Positions 19,539 to 29,356 of a stretch of 53,315 nt of DNA are shown one piece after another. The notes below the pieces were generated by a model. The model was not told the origin of the DNA. It ran no database searches and worked only from the letters and a program-made list of their open reading frames with translations. The translations under genes and the position numbers were made by a program. Every line of letters begins with the position of its first letter. Position 1 is the first letter of the stretch. Source of the DNA: Deltaproteobacteria bacterium (lineage in GTDB: Archaea > Thermoplasmatota > Poseidoniia > Poseidoniales > Poseidoniaceae); assembly GCA_028344335.1 (NCBI GenBank), contig JAOMAZ010000009.1, positions 1-53,315 of the forward strand, in the 5' to 3' direction.

Positions 19539-20885
19539 ATGTCCGCACTACCAAGTATGGGCGAGGTTGAATTCTGGAAAGCGCCCTTCGATAGTGGCCC
19601 TGAACCAAAACCTGAGGCTAAATTTGATGTGATTATAGTAGGTGGTGGGCCTGCTGGTTCTGCTGCTGCCTCTTACTTAGCTATGGAAAATAAAAAAGTC
19701 TTGCTTTTAGAAAAAGGAAGTTGGCCGAGGGACAAAGTTTGTGGGGATGCGGTGGGGGGTAAATCACTAGCTCATGTTGCGGCATTAGGTGTAAAACCAA
19801 GATTGGAAAAGAACCCCCACTTCAAAGTCACAAGCATCATCTTTGGGGCTCCAAATGGAATACCTGTGAATATTCCATTACCAAAAGAAGAAGTGGAAAA
19901 ACAAACGTCTGGATATTCATTGCCCCGAATTATTTTCGATAGAATGTTATTCGAAAGAGCTGCGGAATTGGTAATCCAAGGCGGGGGTTTCGTTGCTCAG
20001 TCTTGTAATGTAAAAAAAATCATTCATAATAACAAAGAAGGTGATAATAGAGTATTTTCTGGAGTATCAACAAACATTGGAGATTTTTTTGCGCCAATGA
20101 TTATTGGAGCCGCGGGGTATACTTGTCCAGTTGCCCGCGCCGTGGTAAAGGAAACATATTCTGAAGAATTAATGAATAGGGAGCACTACTGTGGGGGCTG
20201 GAGAGAATACTGGACTGATGTAGAAGGTTGCAATGTAAAAGAGGGTGCTATCGAAATTCATTTTCTCAAAGGTAGTTCTGGATACCTCTGGTTATTTCCA
20301 GTTGGAAATGGTGTTGTTAATGTAGGAATTGGAATGGTACTTTCAGAATTAGATAAACAACAACAGAAACTACGAGATATGCAAGCAGACCTCATTAATA
20401 ATCATCCGATTTTTAAAAAGAGGTTTTCTGCTGCAAAAATGCAAGAAGGAAGTGGAAAGGGGTGGCAATTGCCATTTGGGTCACCCAGAGAAGATGTTGT
20501 ATTGCAACCGCGAAGAGCTTTTGCAAATGGTATATTATTAATCGGTGATTCAGCCAGTCTTGTTGATCCATTTTCTGGTGAAGGAATTGGAAATGCTCTT
20601 TATTCTGCAAAGGTGGCGGCAGATTCAATATTGAAATATGGTAAAATTACCATTAAATCTGGCAGAGAATATCAAGATGCTGTCTGGGAAGAATTGGGTG
20701 ATGAGTTAACAAACTCTCTAAAATTGCAGAAATTATCTCGTAAAACCTTCCTGATGAATTGGGCCTTAAAAAAAGCCGCAAAGAAGCCAAAAATACAAAA
20801 ATTATTCACAGATATGATTGCAAGTAAAGAAGCGCAGGGTAATTTACACTCCAAATGGTATCTGCTTCGTACCTTCTTATTTTGA
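19539..20885 (+). CDS. Geranylgeranyl reductase family FAD-dependent oxidoreductase
   Basis: FDVIIVGGGPAGSAAASYLAMENKKVLLLEKGSWPRDKVCGDAVGGKS; GILLIGDSASLVDPFSGEGIGNALYSAKVAAD. Confidence 0.9.
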   Translation: MSALPSMGEVEFWKAPFDSGPEPKPEAKFDVIIVGGGPAGSAAASYLAMENKKVLLLEKGSWPRDKVCGDAVGGKSLAHVAALGVKPRLEKNPHFKVTSIIFGAPNGIPVNIPLPKEEVEKQTSGYSLPRIIFDRMLFERAAELVIQGGGFVAQSCNVKKIIHNNKEGDNRVFSGVSTNIGDFFAPMIIGAAGYTCPVARAVVKETYSEELMNREHYCGGWREYWTDVEGCNVKEGAIEIHFLKGSSGYLWLFPVGNGVVNVGIGMVLSELDKQQQKLRDMQADLINNHPIFKKRFSAAKMQEGSGKGWQLPFGSPREDVVLQPRRAFANGILLIGDSASLVDPFSGEGIGNALYSAKVAADSILKYGKITIKSGREYQDAVWEELGDELTNSLKLQKLSRKTFLMNWALKKAAKKPKIQKLFTDMIASKEAQGNLHSKWYLLRTFLF

Positions 20886-20902
20886 GAAAGACTTGTCATG
20901 GG

Positions 20903-21700
20903 ATGGCTAGAGGAAGGTGTATGGGGGATAATCCACTCGAGGGAGTAAAAGCGGTTTTTCTTGACCTCGATGGTACCATTTATCTTGGTGGTGAGTTAAT
21001 CAAAGGGGCGCTTGAATTCCTCAATCGCTGTGAACAACAAGGGATTCAAAGGTTTTTCTTGTCTAATAATTCATCTCGTTCAGTAGATGCATATGTGAAT
21101 AAATTGCAGAAATTTGGAATCCCATGTACAGCCAAAGACGTATTGCTATCAACACACGACCTCCTGTCTTGGTTATCATCCAATAATGTTACAGAAACCT
21201 ACCTAGTTGGAACTGAGGGGATGGGTTCTATGTTAGAGGCGAGAGGAATTTCCACTAAATCAAAATCTCCACAATATGTTGTGCTTGGTTATGATACAGA
21301 AATTAGCTATGAAAAATTAGAAACGGCCTCTATTCTACTGCACAAAGGCGTGCCAATGGTGGCTTCACATCCTGATATGGTCTGCCCCTCTCCAGAGGGC
21401 GGGATACCAGATACAGGTGCATACATGGCATTGTTTGAAGCAACCACAGGAGTGCGTCCAGAACATATTTGTGGAAAGCCAAATCCAGGAATGATCCTTC
21501 ACAAGGTCAAAGAGTTGGGGCTTCAACCTCAGCAATGTGTAATGGTTGGAGACCGTCTTTACACAGATATCGAGATGGCAAACCGAGCCGGCGTTAAGGG
21601 GGTTCTTGTCCTTAGTGGGGAAGCAACATTAGAAGATTTGGAACAATCTCCACAAACTCCTGACTTAGTAGTAAATTCAGTCGATGAAATGCTTCGTTGA
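20903..21700 (+). CDS. HAD-superfamily NagD/4-nitrophenylphosphatase-like phosphatase
   Basis: AVFLDLDGTIYLGGELIKGALEFL, FFLSNNSSRS, GKPNPGMI, VMVGDRLYTDIEMANRAGVKGVLVLSGE. Start ambiguous (20903 or 20921). Confidence 0.9.
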   Translation: MARGRCMGDNPLEGVKAVFLDLDGTIYLGGELIKGALEFLNRCEQQGIQRFFLSNNSSRSVDAYVNKLQKFGIPCTAKDVLLSTHDLLSWLSSNNVTETYLVGTEGMGSMLEARGISTKSKSPQYVVLGYDTEISYEKLETASILLHKGVPMVASHPDMVCPSPEGGIPDTGAYMALFEATTGVRPEHICGKPNPGMILHKVKELGLQPQQCVMVGDRLYTDIEMANRAGVKGVLVLSGEATLEDLEQSPQTPDLVVNSVDEMLR

Positions 21701-22318
21701 AATTTTATTCCATAAGGGAATGGCAAGAGTTGCGCCAATAATTGGCGCAAATATGTACATCCACAATAATTCGAACATTTCTTCTGGAATTGCTGGACCA
21801 ATGCTACGTGCTGGATTCATCGAAGCCCCTGTAAAAGAGCCAGCAATGAAGGCAAGGATAGCAACAGCACTTCCAACTGCTAAAGCAATTCTTTGTATTG
21901 AAGCATTAGGAATGGCCGCCCATAAAATTGACAGCATTAGCAAACAAGTAATTGCAACTTCAATAATGAAGGCTTGCCATATTGATAAAGATGTGGTGGT
22001 TGAACCTAAATTTGTATGCCCACTCATAATCAACAAAGAATAGCCTGCAACTATTGCACCAAGGCACTGTGCAACTATATATCCCAACAGTTGTTGTTTG
22101 GGTAATCGTCCTTCAATACAGAAAGCAACGCTAACTGCTGGATTAATGTGGGCACCTGAAGTATTTCCAAAAATCGATATCATCGCCCAAACTGCACTTC
22201 CAAATACAAGACTGACTACTATGGACCATAACAATCCTTCACCCGCTAAGATGATGCTTCCGCAACCAAAAAACACCAGCCCAAAAGTGCCGGCGGCTTC
22301 AGCAAGGTAGGGCCTCAT
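21677..22318 (-). CDS. Aquaporin / MIP family channel
   Basis: Two NPA loops: SGAHINPAVSVAF and GASMNPARSIGPA; six hydrophobic segments. ATG at 22318. Confidence 0.92.
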   Translation of the reverse strand: MRPYLAEAAGTFGLVFFGCGSIILAGEGLLWSIVVSLVFGSAVWAMISIFGNTSGAHINPAVSVAFCIEGRLPKQQLLGYIVAQCLGAIVAGYSLLIMSGHTNLGSTTTSLSIWQAFIIEVAITCLLMLSILWAAIPNASIQRIALAVGSAVAILAFIAGSFTGASMNPARSIGPAIPEEMFELLWMYIFAPIIGATLAIPLWNKISTKHFID

Positions 22319-22345
22319 CAACGGCCGTCAAAGGACGGCCGTTGA
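22318..22345. promoter_or_regulatory. Perfect 12-bp-stem hairpin overlapping the aquaporin start codon
   Basis: TCAACGGCCGTC-AAAG-GACGGCCGTTGA. Confidence 0.7.
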
Positions 22346-22555
22346 AGAGCCTGTCTAAATCAAATGTTCTCGTGTCGAAAGCCGTATGTGAACTGAAGGT
22401 CGGCAGTCTCTGCTTCAAATTTTTTCCACTCAGCATCTTCTGCTTCTTTCTGCTCTTCTTCCCCTTCCCATGCAACATTAGTTTGTTCTTCACATTATAT
22501 TAAATATTTAATTTGGTGGATATTGTCTTCAATCAAAACCTGTTGGCTTACCCTG

Positions 22556-23473
22556 ATGGTGCTAGGGCGTTTCAAAGAAATTTGGCGCCGTAAGCGCCGT
22601 TTTCCAGCAGCAGGACATGAAAAGGCTGGCTTCGCTGCTGAAGCACAAGTCGGGCATCTCATCGAAGCTGGAATCGCCGACACTTGTTGGCGTGTCTTTC
22701 ATGGCCCAAGGATTCCAGCACCTAAAGAAAAAAGATGTCGAGAAGTTGATTTTGTGGTTATCGGACCAGATGAAGTTTGGATGGTTGAATGCAAACATTG
22801 GTCTGGAAGAATGGAAATCGTCGATGGTGAAGTAATTCAACACAGGCGTAATGACCACGGCCAATTGAATCACAAAGATACGTTTGGAATAATTGCTCAT
22901 AAGGGTGATGTGTTGAAAGAATATCACAAGGGGGAGATGCCAACAAAAATCACCTCGTTTGTGGTTTTCTCAAATCAAAATCTCGAAATCCCTGATGATA
23001 TTATGGCCAGAAAAGATTGTTTGCGCCCATCTGATTTACTGAAAATCCTACCGAGTGAAATAAAAAATGCCAAGCCTCTAGAATTGTCTAAAGAGTCCGC
23101 TTCATTAGTAAAAACTCTAGAAACTGTTGGTTCGTGGGATCTTGTTAATCTACATGGTGGGAGAGAATACAATGGCGATTTATTGAGTGTATCAGAAGAT
23201 AGTGGGGTACTACATGCAGTATTCAACTCTAGAGATTATTATGATGCTATTAAAATAGAAACCGAACGTTCATGGTTGAAGGGTTTATTCAATCCAAGTT
23301 GTCAGGCAATAATGGTCAAAAATGGAAAAGATGTCAAGCGCTGTTCAGTTAATCCATCTGCCAGTCTACAGATTAGAAGGGCGGCGCGGTCCCAAGCTAC
23401 AACAGTTGAATGGCGCCATATAACTCGCATCGACCTAATGAGCAATCCTGAACATCACAATATGCGAAAGTAA
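22556..23473 (+). CDS. NERD (nuclease-related) domain protein
   Basis: GHEKAGFAAEAQVGHLIE...RCREVDFVVIGPDEVWMVECKHWSGRMEIVDGEVIQ, matching the NERD D-x(n)-ExKxW-x-G pattern. Confidence 0.85.
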   Translation: MVLGRFKEIWRRKRRFPAAGHEKAGFAAEAQVGHLIEAGIADTCWRVFHGPRIPAPKEKRCREVDFVVIGPDEVWMVECKHWSGRMEIVDGEVIQHRRNDHGQLNHKDTFGIIAHKGDVLKEYHKGEMPTKITSFVVFSNQNLEIPDDIMARKDCLRPSDLLKILPSEIKNAKPLELSKESASLVKTLETVGSWDLVNLHGGREYNGDLLSVSEDSGVLHAVFNSRDYYDAIKIETERSWLKGLFNPSCQAIMVKNGKDVKRCSVNPSASLQIRRAARSQATTVEWRHITRIDLMSNPEHHNMRK

Positions 23474-23510
23474 TCGTGACTTCAAATGGGAAGGCGACAG
23501 CCGGCGCCTT

Positions 23511-23789
23511 ATGGTAGAAGACGCAACCATCCGGATCATTGGTGTTCTTGCTAGTATTCTTGGTGTTGTGGCTTGGGCGCCGCAACTAAAGAGAGTCTGG
23601 GTAGATAAGCGCCATGATGGCATTTCATTGCCAACATTGTGGGTTGTCGCCTTGGCATTGACACTGTGGCTTATCTATGGGATATTGATAGGTGCAAGTG
23701 AAATTGTGGTTGGAAATGCTATCGCACTAACGATGATTTTACTTGTTGTATTTGGTGTCATGAAGGTAAGGAAACCGGTTCAAGGTTGA
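23511..23789 (+). CDS. SemiSWEET / PQ-loop family transporter
   Basis: 92 aa, three TM; IIGVLASILGVVAWAPQLKRVWVDKRHDGISLPTLWVVALALTLWLIYGILIG. Confidence 0.9.
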   Translation: MVEDATIRIIGVLASILGVVAWAPQLKRVWVDKRHDGISLPTLWVVALALTLWLIYGILIGASEIVVGNAIALTMILLVVFGVMKVRKPVQG

Positions 23790-23815
23790 TATGATAGTGT
23801 TTTTTGGAATGGTTT

Positions 23816-24721
23816 ATGGCGCAATCTGATAACTTGCAATCCTTGACTGTTGCAGAACTGAAAGTTCGTTTGAAAGATGCTGGTCTTGCTGTTAGTGGTA
23901 AGAAGGCTGAATTAATCGCTAGGCTTGGAAAAAGCACAGTGCTAGAGAAGCCTAAATCCGTAGTACTAGTTGCTGACAAATTTGTTAAATCTGCTAAGAA
24001 ATCTGCTGATGGTGGGTTGCCCTTTTTTCTAGCCATCAAAGAAGGTGGTTTGGGGGATGTTGAAATCGATAAATGGAAAGCTGCATCCTATGGGATGGCG
24101 TTCTTCATGCTCATCATGTTGATTATAGGGCTCAATTCAATGTCTTGGTATTCCGCGAGTATGGAAGAAACTGAAGATGATGGTTTTATGGGTCCAATGA
24201 CAATATCAATGGAAATGAATGTTGGGTTAAGTGATATCCAAATGAAAATGTCGATGTTGGGAATGGAGCAAGCAAATGAAATGTCCTTGAGTGATTGTGC
24301 TGAAGGAGAGGAGGAAGCGGAAGAGGATGGAGAGGCACCGATAAGTTGTGGGGCCCTTTCCACTGCTGGAACTATCAATACTCTATGTATCATTCTTTCA
24401 ATGATTGCAATTATCATATTACTGACTTTTTCCATTGGGAGGGGTTTTGGAGTTTTTTCTACTGGCGTGCTTGATGAAAAATCAGAATTGATTGAAAAGA
24501 TAAGTTGGATGGTGGCGGTTATTTCAATCAACTTAGGTAGTCTATTATATGGGGTAATTGCTGGTTTCATGACGGATATGGAAGAGCCTTTAGAGGGGGG
24601 TCTTGGGGGTATGTGGTGGATTATGTTCTTGCTTTCACTGACCTTTGCAGCAATCGTTTACAATGAAAAAACAATGCAGATATTCTACTCTCTAAAAAGT
24701 AAGTTTCCATCTAAAGAATAG
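23816..24721 (+). CDS. SAP-domain protein with multiple transmembrane segments
   Basis: N-terminal SAP motif LQSLTVAELKVRLKDAGLAVSGKKAELIARLGK, followed by several hydrophobic segments. Confidence 0.8.
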   Translation: MAQSDNLQSLTVAELKVRLKDAGLAVSGKKAELIARLGKSTVLEKPKSVVLVADKFVKSAKKSADGGLPFFLAIKEGGLGDVEIDKWKAASYGMAFFMLIMLIIGLNSMSWYSASMEETEDDGFMGPMTISMEMNVGLSDIQMKMSMLGMEQANEMSLSDCAEGEEEAEEDGEAPISCGALSTAGTINTLCIILSMIAIIILLTFSIGRGFGVFSTGVLDEKSELIEKISWMVAVISINLGSLLYGVIAGFMTDMEEPLEGGLGGMWWIMFLLSLTFAAIVYNEKTMQIFYSLKSKFPSKE

Positions 24722-24790
24722 ATGTTATCGTCTATTCTGGTGTGAACCAAATAGTGATTGATTTTTCCTTTGGTTAAAAGTCGAAACTGA

Positions 24791-26602
24791 TTACTGGTTA
24801 TTAGCCGCTTCTTCAGACTGCGGTGTGATGAACTCTACGCTACTATCTCTGTCGATGTGGGGTATCGACAAAGTCGATGAATCATCTATCATTATGTGAA
24901 TCGGACAAGAACAAACTGGAGCGAGGTAATCCTCTCCTGTACTGGTCATCACCAACCTAATACCATGCCCTGCTGGTAAAATAGCATCTATTCCTTGGAA
25001 TTCCATCATCATTACAATTTCTTGTCCTGAAATAACAGTTTGTGGTTCATAACCACCAGCATGATAGCGCAAATCCATTGTTGCATGGCCCAGCCTCATG
25101 CCTGTTTCAGCATCTTGCATTTCAACGAAGATTTGGCCTCCGTCGCCACTTGCATGTACTGTCATGTGTAGTCTTGTTAGGCCTGAAATATGGGTGTTGT
25201 TTTCAAAACCTGGACAATTAATTTGCACTGTACCTGTATTTCCAATATTACCAATGGTTGGAGCGCCCCCCACGGTGTCGCCTTGAGAATTGCACTCATC
25301 AAATGTTATGTCAGCCCATTCCTGATCTTGGGGTGGCCAAGTCTCTTCCACTCTCCATTGACCATCATTGCGTTGGATTTGGGCATGAAGGTCGGGTTTT
25401 GGACCTACGCCTTTGAGATAATATTCGAACCATTCAAAGAGGTCTTGAGCCCAGTCCCACCTAGTCATGTTGTGGATAGCTTCACCCCCATAACCACTGT
25501 CCTGCGCATTGTGTTTTGTCCATTGGTCTGGATAGTTATGCTCCCATTGACCTAGAATTCCTCTGACTTCAAAACCCGCATCGATGTAATCCTGATACCA
25601 GTTGTATCCCATCGGGCCTCCGAATACTTGGTGTGGGTCTACATTCCAATCCTGCATTCCCTGAACCCAGTAAACTGAGCCGTTCCAGTTTTCAAATGCC
25701 TTGTCGATATGGCTTCTTTCTTGGTAATAATTTTCCATGTATGGATCGAGTTCTCCAGCCCCATATGTAACTGGTCCTGCAAATAATCCTTCGACAATGT
25801 CTGGGCAAACATTGTCAAAGTCATCTTCATTATAATCTACTGTGCTTGAAAAATAATTCATGTGCATAACTTGACTTCTTGCTTCTGCGCTACCGTTTTT
25901 GTAAAGTAAAGAATGAAGAGCGGTAGTTCCCGATATCGGCACGATTGTTTTGAGGTGCTCGCTTCCAAGTGCTGCTGCTTCCCATTGGGTTGCGCCTTCG
26001 TATGATTTGCCGTAAAGCCCGACATTTCCATTGCTCCATTCTTGCTGTCCTAGCCATTCTACTGCACTATGAATTCCGAGTCCTTCTCCTGCGCCGCGAT
26101 AATCAAAGCATCCCGTTGAGAGTTCGGTACCAAATACAGACACTTGGGCGAATGCGTAGCCATGAGGGATGAAGTTTTCAAAGATGAACTCACCTCGCCC
26201 TCCCCCTACAACGCTGGTATCTCCCGATTCTGAGCCGGGTTGCCCGAATGAAAAATATGGGCTGATTACTGCGATGACTGGTACTTTTTCACCTTCTTCA
26301 GTATTGCTTGGAAGCCAATATGAAAGGTGAACTTCAGAACTATCTGGGCCGTTTTCCCAAATTGAGCTTGTGTCGACTGTAATGTAAGCATCTTGGACTT
26401 CTAGAGCGTGGTATGGTCCCTCTTCCAAAACATAAGAGAAGGTGTGATTCCATTTCCATTCCTCTGTATGGCGTTCTTCTAGGAGTGGATAGAATGGCTC
26501 TTCTTCTAGGTGACTGGTTATTTCTTCACTGCCAAAGCAACCAGATAATGAGGTTAGAATGAGGAGGAGGACTAATGCGATGGGGGCGGCGCGTCCTGCC
26601 AT
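24791..26602 (-). CDS. CocE/NonD-type (X-Pro dipeptidyl-peptidase S15-like) hydrolase lipoprotein
   Basis: Lipobox LILTSLSGCFG; NVGLYGKSYEGATQWEAAALGSEHLKTIVPISG (GxSYxG nucleophile elbow); C-terminal jelly-roll-like region. Confidence 0.88.
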   Translation of the reverse strand: MAGRAAPIALVLLLILTSLSGCFGSEEITSHLEEEPFYPLLEERHTEEWKWNHTFSYVLEEGPYHALEVQDAYITVDTSSIWENGPDSSEVHLSYWLPSNTEEGEKVPVIAVISPYFSFGQPGSESGDTSVVGGGRGEFIFENFIPHGYAFAQVSVFGTELSTGCFDYRGAGEGLGIHSAVEWLGQQEWSNGNVGLYGKSYEGATQWEAAALGSEHLKTIVPISGTTALHSLLYKNGSAEARSQVMHMNYFSSTVDYNEDDFDNVCPDIVEGLFAGPVTYGAGELDPYMENYYQERSHIDKAFENWNGSVYWVQGMQDWNVDPHQVFGGPMGYNWYQDYIDAGFEVRGILGQWEHNYPDQWTKHNAQDSGYGGEAIHNMTRWDWAQDLFEWFEYYLKGVGPKPDLHAQIQRNDGQWRVEETWPPQDQEWADITFDECNSQGDTVGGAPTIGNIGNTGTVQINCPGFENNTHISGLTRLHMTVHASGDGGQIFVEMQDAETGMRLGHATMDLRYHAGGYEPQTVISGQEIVMMMEFQGIDAILPAGHGIRLVMTSTGEDYLAPVCSCPIHIMIDDSSTLSIPHIDRDSSVEFITPQSEEAANNQ

Positions 26603-26604
26603 GA

Positions 26605-27531
26605 CTATTCCTCCGCGCCTATCTTTGAAGAACCGCTCGCTTCTGGAAAAGTGGTTTTTGTGAGGTTTTCAGACTCCTTCCAGAATTGATTTGCTACATT
26701 TTGATCCTTTGCTTTTTTCTTTATTGTTGCTTTTTTAGGATAGCCGGCTGCTTCCATAATTCCCCTTGGGCCCCAATATGGATGTTGAGTTGCTTCTGAA
26801 TCGGTTGCTGCTCTTAATGCTGGTAATGCACCTTTCTTGGGTGTTTGAGTAAAGGTGAATACAAAGTTTCCAAATAGAAAATAACGACCGAGTTTTGTCC
26901 TGCTCATTCCAGGGTGTGCTGCTAAAGAACGGGTTTTTGAATTCCTTGCCTGTAATTTTCTATCAAGTTCAATAGCAAACATAAGATTGGCAAGCTTACT
27001 TTGTGCATAAACTTTCCAGCGATTGTATTTTTTGTCTTTCCAGTTTAGGTCGCCAAGGTTGATTTTACCTGATTTGTGAGCCATACTAGATAGTGAAACA
27101 ACTCTGGAGTTTTCTGTTTTTTCAAGTAATGATAGAAGTTGGTTCGTCAGTGCAAAATGTCCGAGGTGATTAATGCCAATTTGGTATTCAAAACCATCTT
27201 CAGTTTGCCACTTAGGGGTCATCATAACGCCTGCATTGTTGATTAGAATGTCGAGCCGGTCATGTTTTTGATGGACCTTTTCACTAAACTCTTTGACCGA
27301 TTTTAATGAGGATAGGTCTAATATTTCTATTTCTATTTTTGCATCTGATTGTTGTTTGATAATTTTTTCTTTGGCTGTTTGGGCGCGTTTTTCACTTCTG
27401 CAAGCCATGATGATTCTGGCGCCTTTTTGAGCGAGATATTTTGCCATCCAAAAGCCAATTCCTGAGTTGGCTCCTGTAATGATGATTATGCGACCTGATT
27501 GGTCTGGGATGTTGGCGGCACTCCACTTCAT
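26605..27531 (-). CDS. Short-chain dehydrogenase/reductase (retinol dehydrogenase-like)
   Basis: GRIIIITGANSGIGFWMAKYLAQKGARIIMACRS; LDILINNAGVM; SLSSMAHKSG...YAQSKLANLMF. Confidence 0.93.
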   Translation of the reverse strand: MKWSAANIPDQSGRIIIITGANSGIGFWMAKYLAQKGARIIMACRSEKRAQTAKEKIIKQQSDAKIEIEILDLSSLKSVKEFSEKVHQKHDRLDILINNAGVMMTPKWQTEDGFEYQIGINHLGHFALTNQLLSLLEKTENSRVVSLSSMAHKSGKINLGDLNWKDKKYNRWKVYAQSKLANLMFAIELDRKLQARNSKTRSLAAHPGMSRTKLGRYFLFGNFVFTFTQTPKKGALPALRAATDSEATQHPYWGPRGIMEAAGYPKKATIKKKAKDQNVANQFWKESENLTKTTFPEASGSSKIGAEE

Positions 27532-27582
27532 TAGATTGTGCTGGGGCTAATATGAAAAGAACCTGTGCCAAGCGTCATGAGG
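27497..27582. repeat. 86-bp direct repeat, left copy (SDR start / epimerase start region)
   Basis: gattggtctgggatgttggcggcactccacttcattagattgtgctggggctaatatgaaaagaacctgtgccaagcgtcatgagg, identical to 30303-30388. Confidence 0.98.
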
Positions 27583-27725
27583 TCATTGGTGTTGGAAAGG
27601 ATATGTCTGGATGATGGTTAAATCCACTTGTGATACTGCATTAGAAATATAATATCTCGGGTTGGTAATTTTTGTTGAACATTAATTGCAAAAACTTTAT
27701 AATTATTATCTGAAATTAGGGTTGT

Positions 27726-28400
27726 ATGAGTGCAATAGAGAGTAGTATTTTCGATGAATATAATCGTATTATTCTTCAATTTTTAAAAGAAGAAAAAGAA
27801 AGAAAGGGAGAGATATATCAATGGTATGAAAGGAGATATTTAGCCCAAGAAGTAGGTCTCTCTATCATTGAACGTAGGATTGTTGATTTTATTCTAGAAC
27901 GTTTTGGCACTAGTAAACAAATTGTAGAAATTGGTGCAGGGGTTGCGCAATGCTCCTTCTTATTGGCTGGACATGGTGTAGATGTAGTACCGGTTGAATC
28001 TAGTCATGAATGCTTTGATATGATGACGGAATTAGCAGAAAAAATTTCTACAATAGATTCTAAAATAAAAAAACATTTCAAGCCAATTAAAGGAAAATAT
28101 CCTATGGTTGTTCACGAGAAATCTATAAGTGCTAATAGCATTTTTATGTTTCCTAGTTTAAGTTTTGGTCAAACTGAGGAAGAAGAATTACAATCGATGA
28201 TGTCTATGAAACTTAGCGACGGGGTGATAATTGGACTCACACAACATTTCCGGCCTCGAAATTCAGAAGAAGAAAAGGAAGAGTTGATTAAACAAGTTCG
28301 TGAACTGGGATTTGGTGAACCAATAGAGATATTTTCATGGAATGACTCGAATTTTGGTTTTGCTCCGGACAGAATAGTTTACTTGGAAAGAACTGATTAA
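27726..28400 (+). CDS. Predicted SAM-dependent methyltransferase-like protein
   Basis: Motif I-like IVEIGAGVAQCSFLLAGHGVDVVPVESS; 224 aa. Confidence 0.6.
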   Translation: MSAIESSIFDEYNRIILQFLKEEKERKGEIYQWYERRYLAQEVGLSIIERRIVDFILERFGTSKQIVEIGAGVAQCSFLLAGHGVDVVPVESSHECFDMMTELAEKISTIDSKIKKHFKPIKGKYPMVVHEKSISANSIFMFPSLSFGQTEEEELQSMMSMKLSDGVIIGLTQHFRPRNSEEEKEELIKQVRELGFGEPIEIFSWNDSNFGFAPDRIVYLERTD

Positions 28401-28491
28401 AATCTTAAATATATTCCAGTTCTTAGGAAGAGGTTGGTGCTTACATAAATATAGTCTTATACCTAGCCCATGTTATGTCACATGTCAGTGA

Positions 28492-29340
28492 TTGTCTGGA
28501 TGGGGGATTTTTAAAGTGATATCACCGGGTTCATCATTGACTGTTGCAACATTGAAGGAATTGTGTAGGAGTAGAGGGCTTTTTGTTTCTGGAAATAAGG
28601 TAGAACTGATTGAACGTCTGATGCAATATGGAAGGAAAAAGACAAGGAAAGAGCATCCGTTTCTAGAAACATTTGGTGATTACTATCTACCTAGAAAGTT
28701 CTCTCCAAATCAATTAAAGATGTTTCTTTCCGAAAAATTGTGTTTAAAGAAAATTTGGTTGGAAGACGATCCAAGGTTTGAAAAAATTTGTACTGGGTTT
28801 GGTTTTGAATTTATTATTGGTAGAAAGATTACGGTATTGGATTTAAGTAAATCTGAAGATCAACTTTGGTCCGAGTTAAATAGAAAACGCCGAAACACAA
28901 TCAGATCCGCCATTAAAAATGGTGTCGTCATTGAACTTGCTGAATCAACTGATGCTTTGGAAGCTGAACAAGTATGGCTTAAAGGCTCTTGTACAAAACA
29001 CAACTTAAGTAATGAATATGTTTCTACAATGTCTGAAAAAATTAATATTTGGATTGAGAGGAAAATTTTATTTGTTGCGAAATTAGATAATAAAATAATC
29101 GCAGGAACGAAAGTAGCACAATCTAATTGCTTACCAACAAATGAAGTTTTATATTATAGTTCTAATTCTTCGCTTCAAGAATATTTAAAATTTAATCCAA
29201 ATGACTTGCTGATTTGGGAAATTGTGAAATACGCAAAAGTAAATGGTTTTTCTTTTTTTAATATGGGAGGAGGAAACCTATTCAAGAGAAAGTTTTCTGT
29301 AATGGAGCCGATGGTTGTAAACGAATGGACAAAAAAATAA
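28492..29340 (+). CDS. SAP-domain protein fused to FemAB/GNAT-like acyl(aminoacyl)transferase
   Basis: N-terminal SSLTVATLKELCRSRGLFVSGNKVELIERLMQ (SAP); then LWSELNRKRRNTIRSAIKNGVVIEL and PNDLLIWEIVKYAKVNGFSFFNMGGGNLFKRKF (FemAB/GNAT pattern). Start TTG 28492 or GTG 28516. Confidence 0.72.
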   Translation: MSGWGIFKVISPGSSLTVATLKELCRSRGLFVSGNKVELIERLMQYGRKKTRKEHPFLETFGDYYLPRKFSPNQLKMFLSEKLCLKKIWLEDDPRFEKICTGFGFEFIIGRKITVLDLSKSEDQLWSELNRKRRNTIRSAIKNGVVIELAESTDALEAEQVWLKGSCTKHNLSNEYVSTMSEKINIWIERKILFVAKLDNKIIAGTKVAQSNCLPTNEVLYYSSNSSLQEYLKFNPNDLLIWEIVKYAKVNGFSFFNMGGGNLFKRKFSVMEPMVVNEWTKK

Positions 29341-29356
29341 ATTTGGGGAGTAAGCC

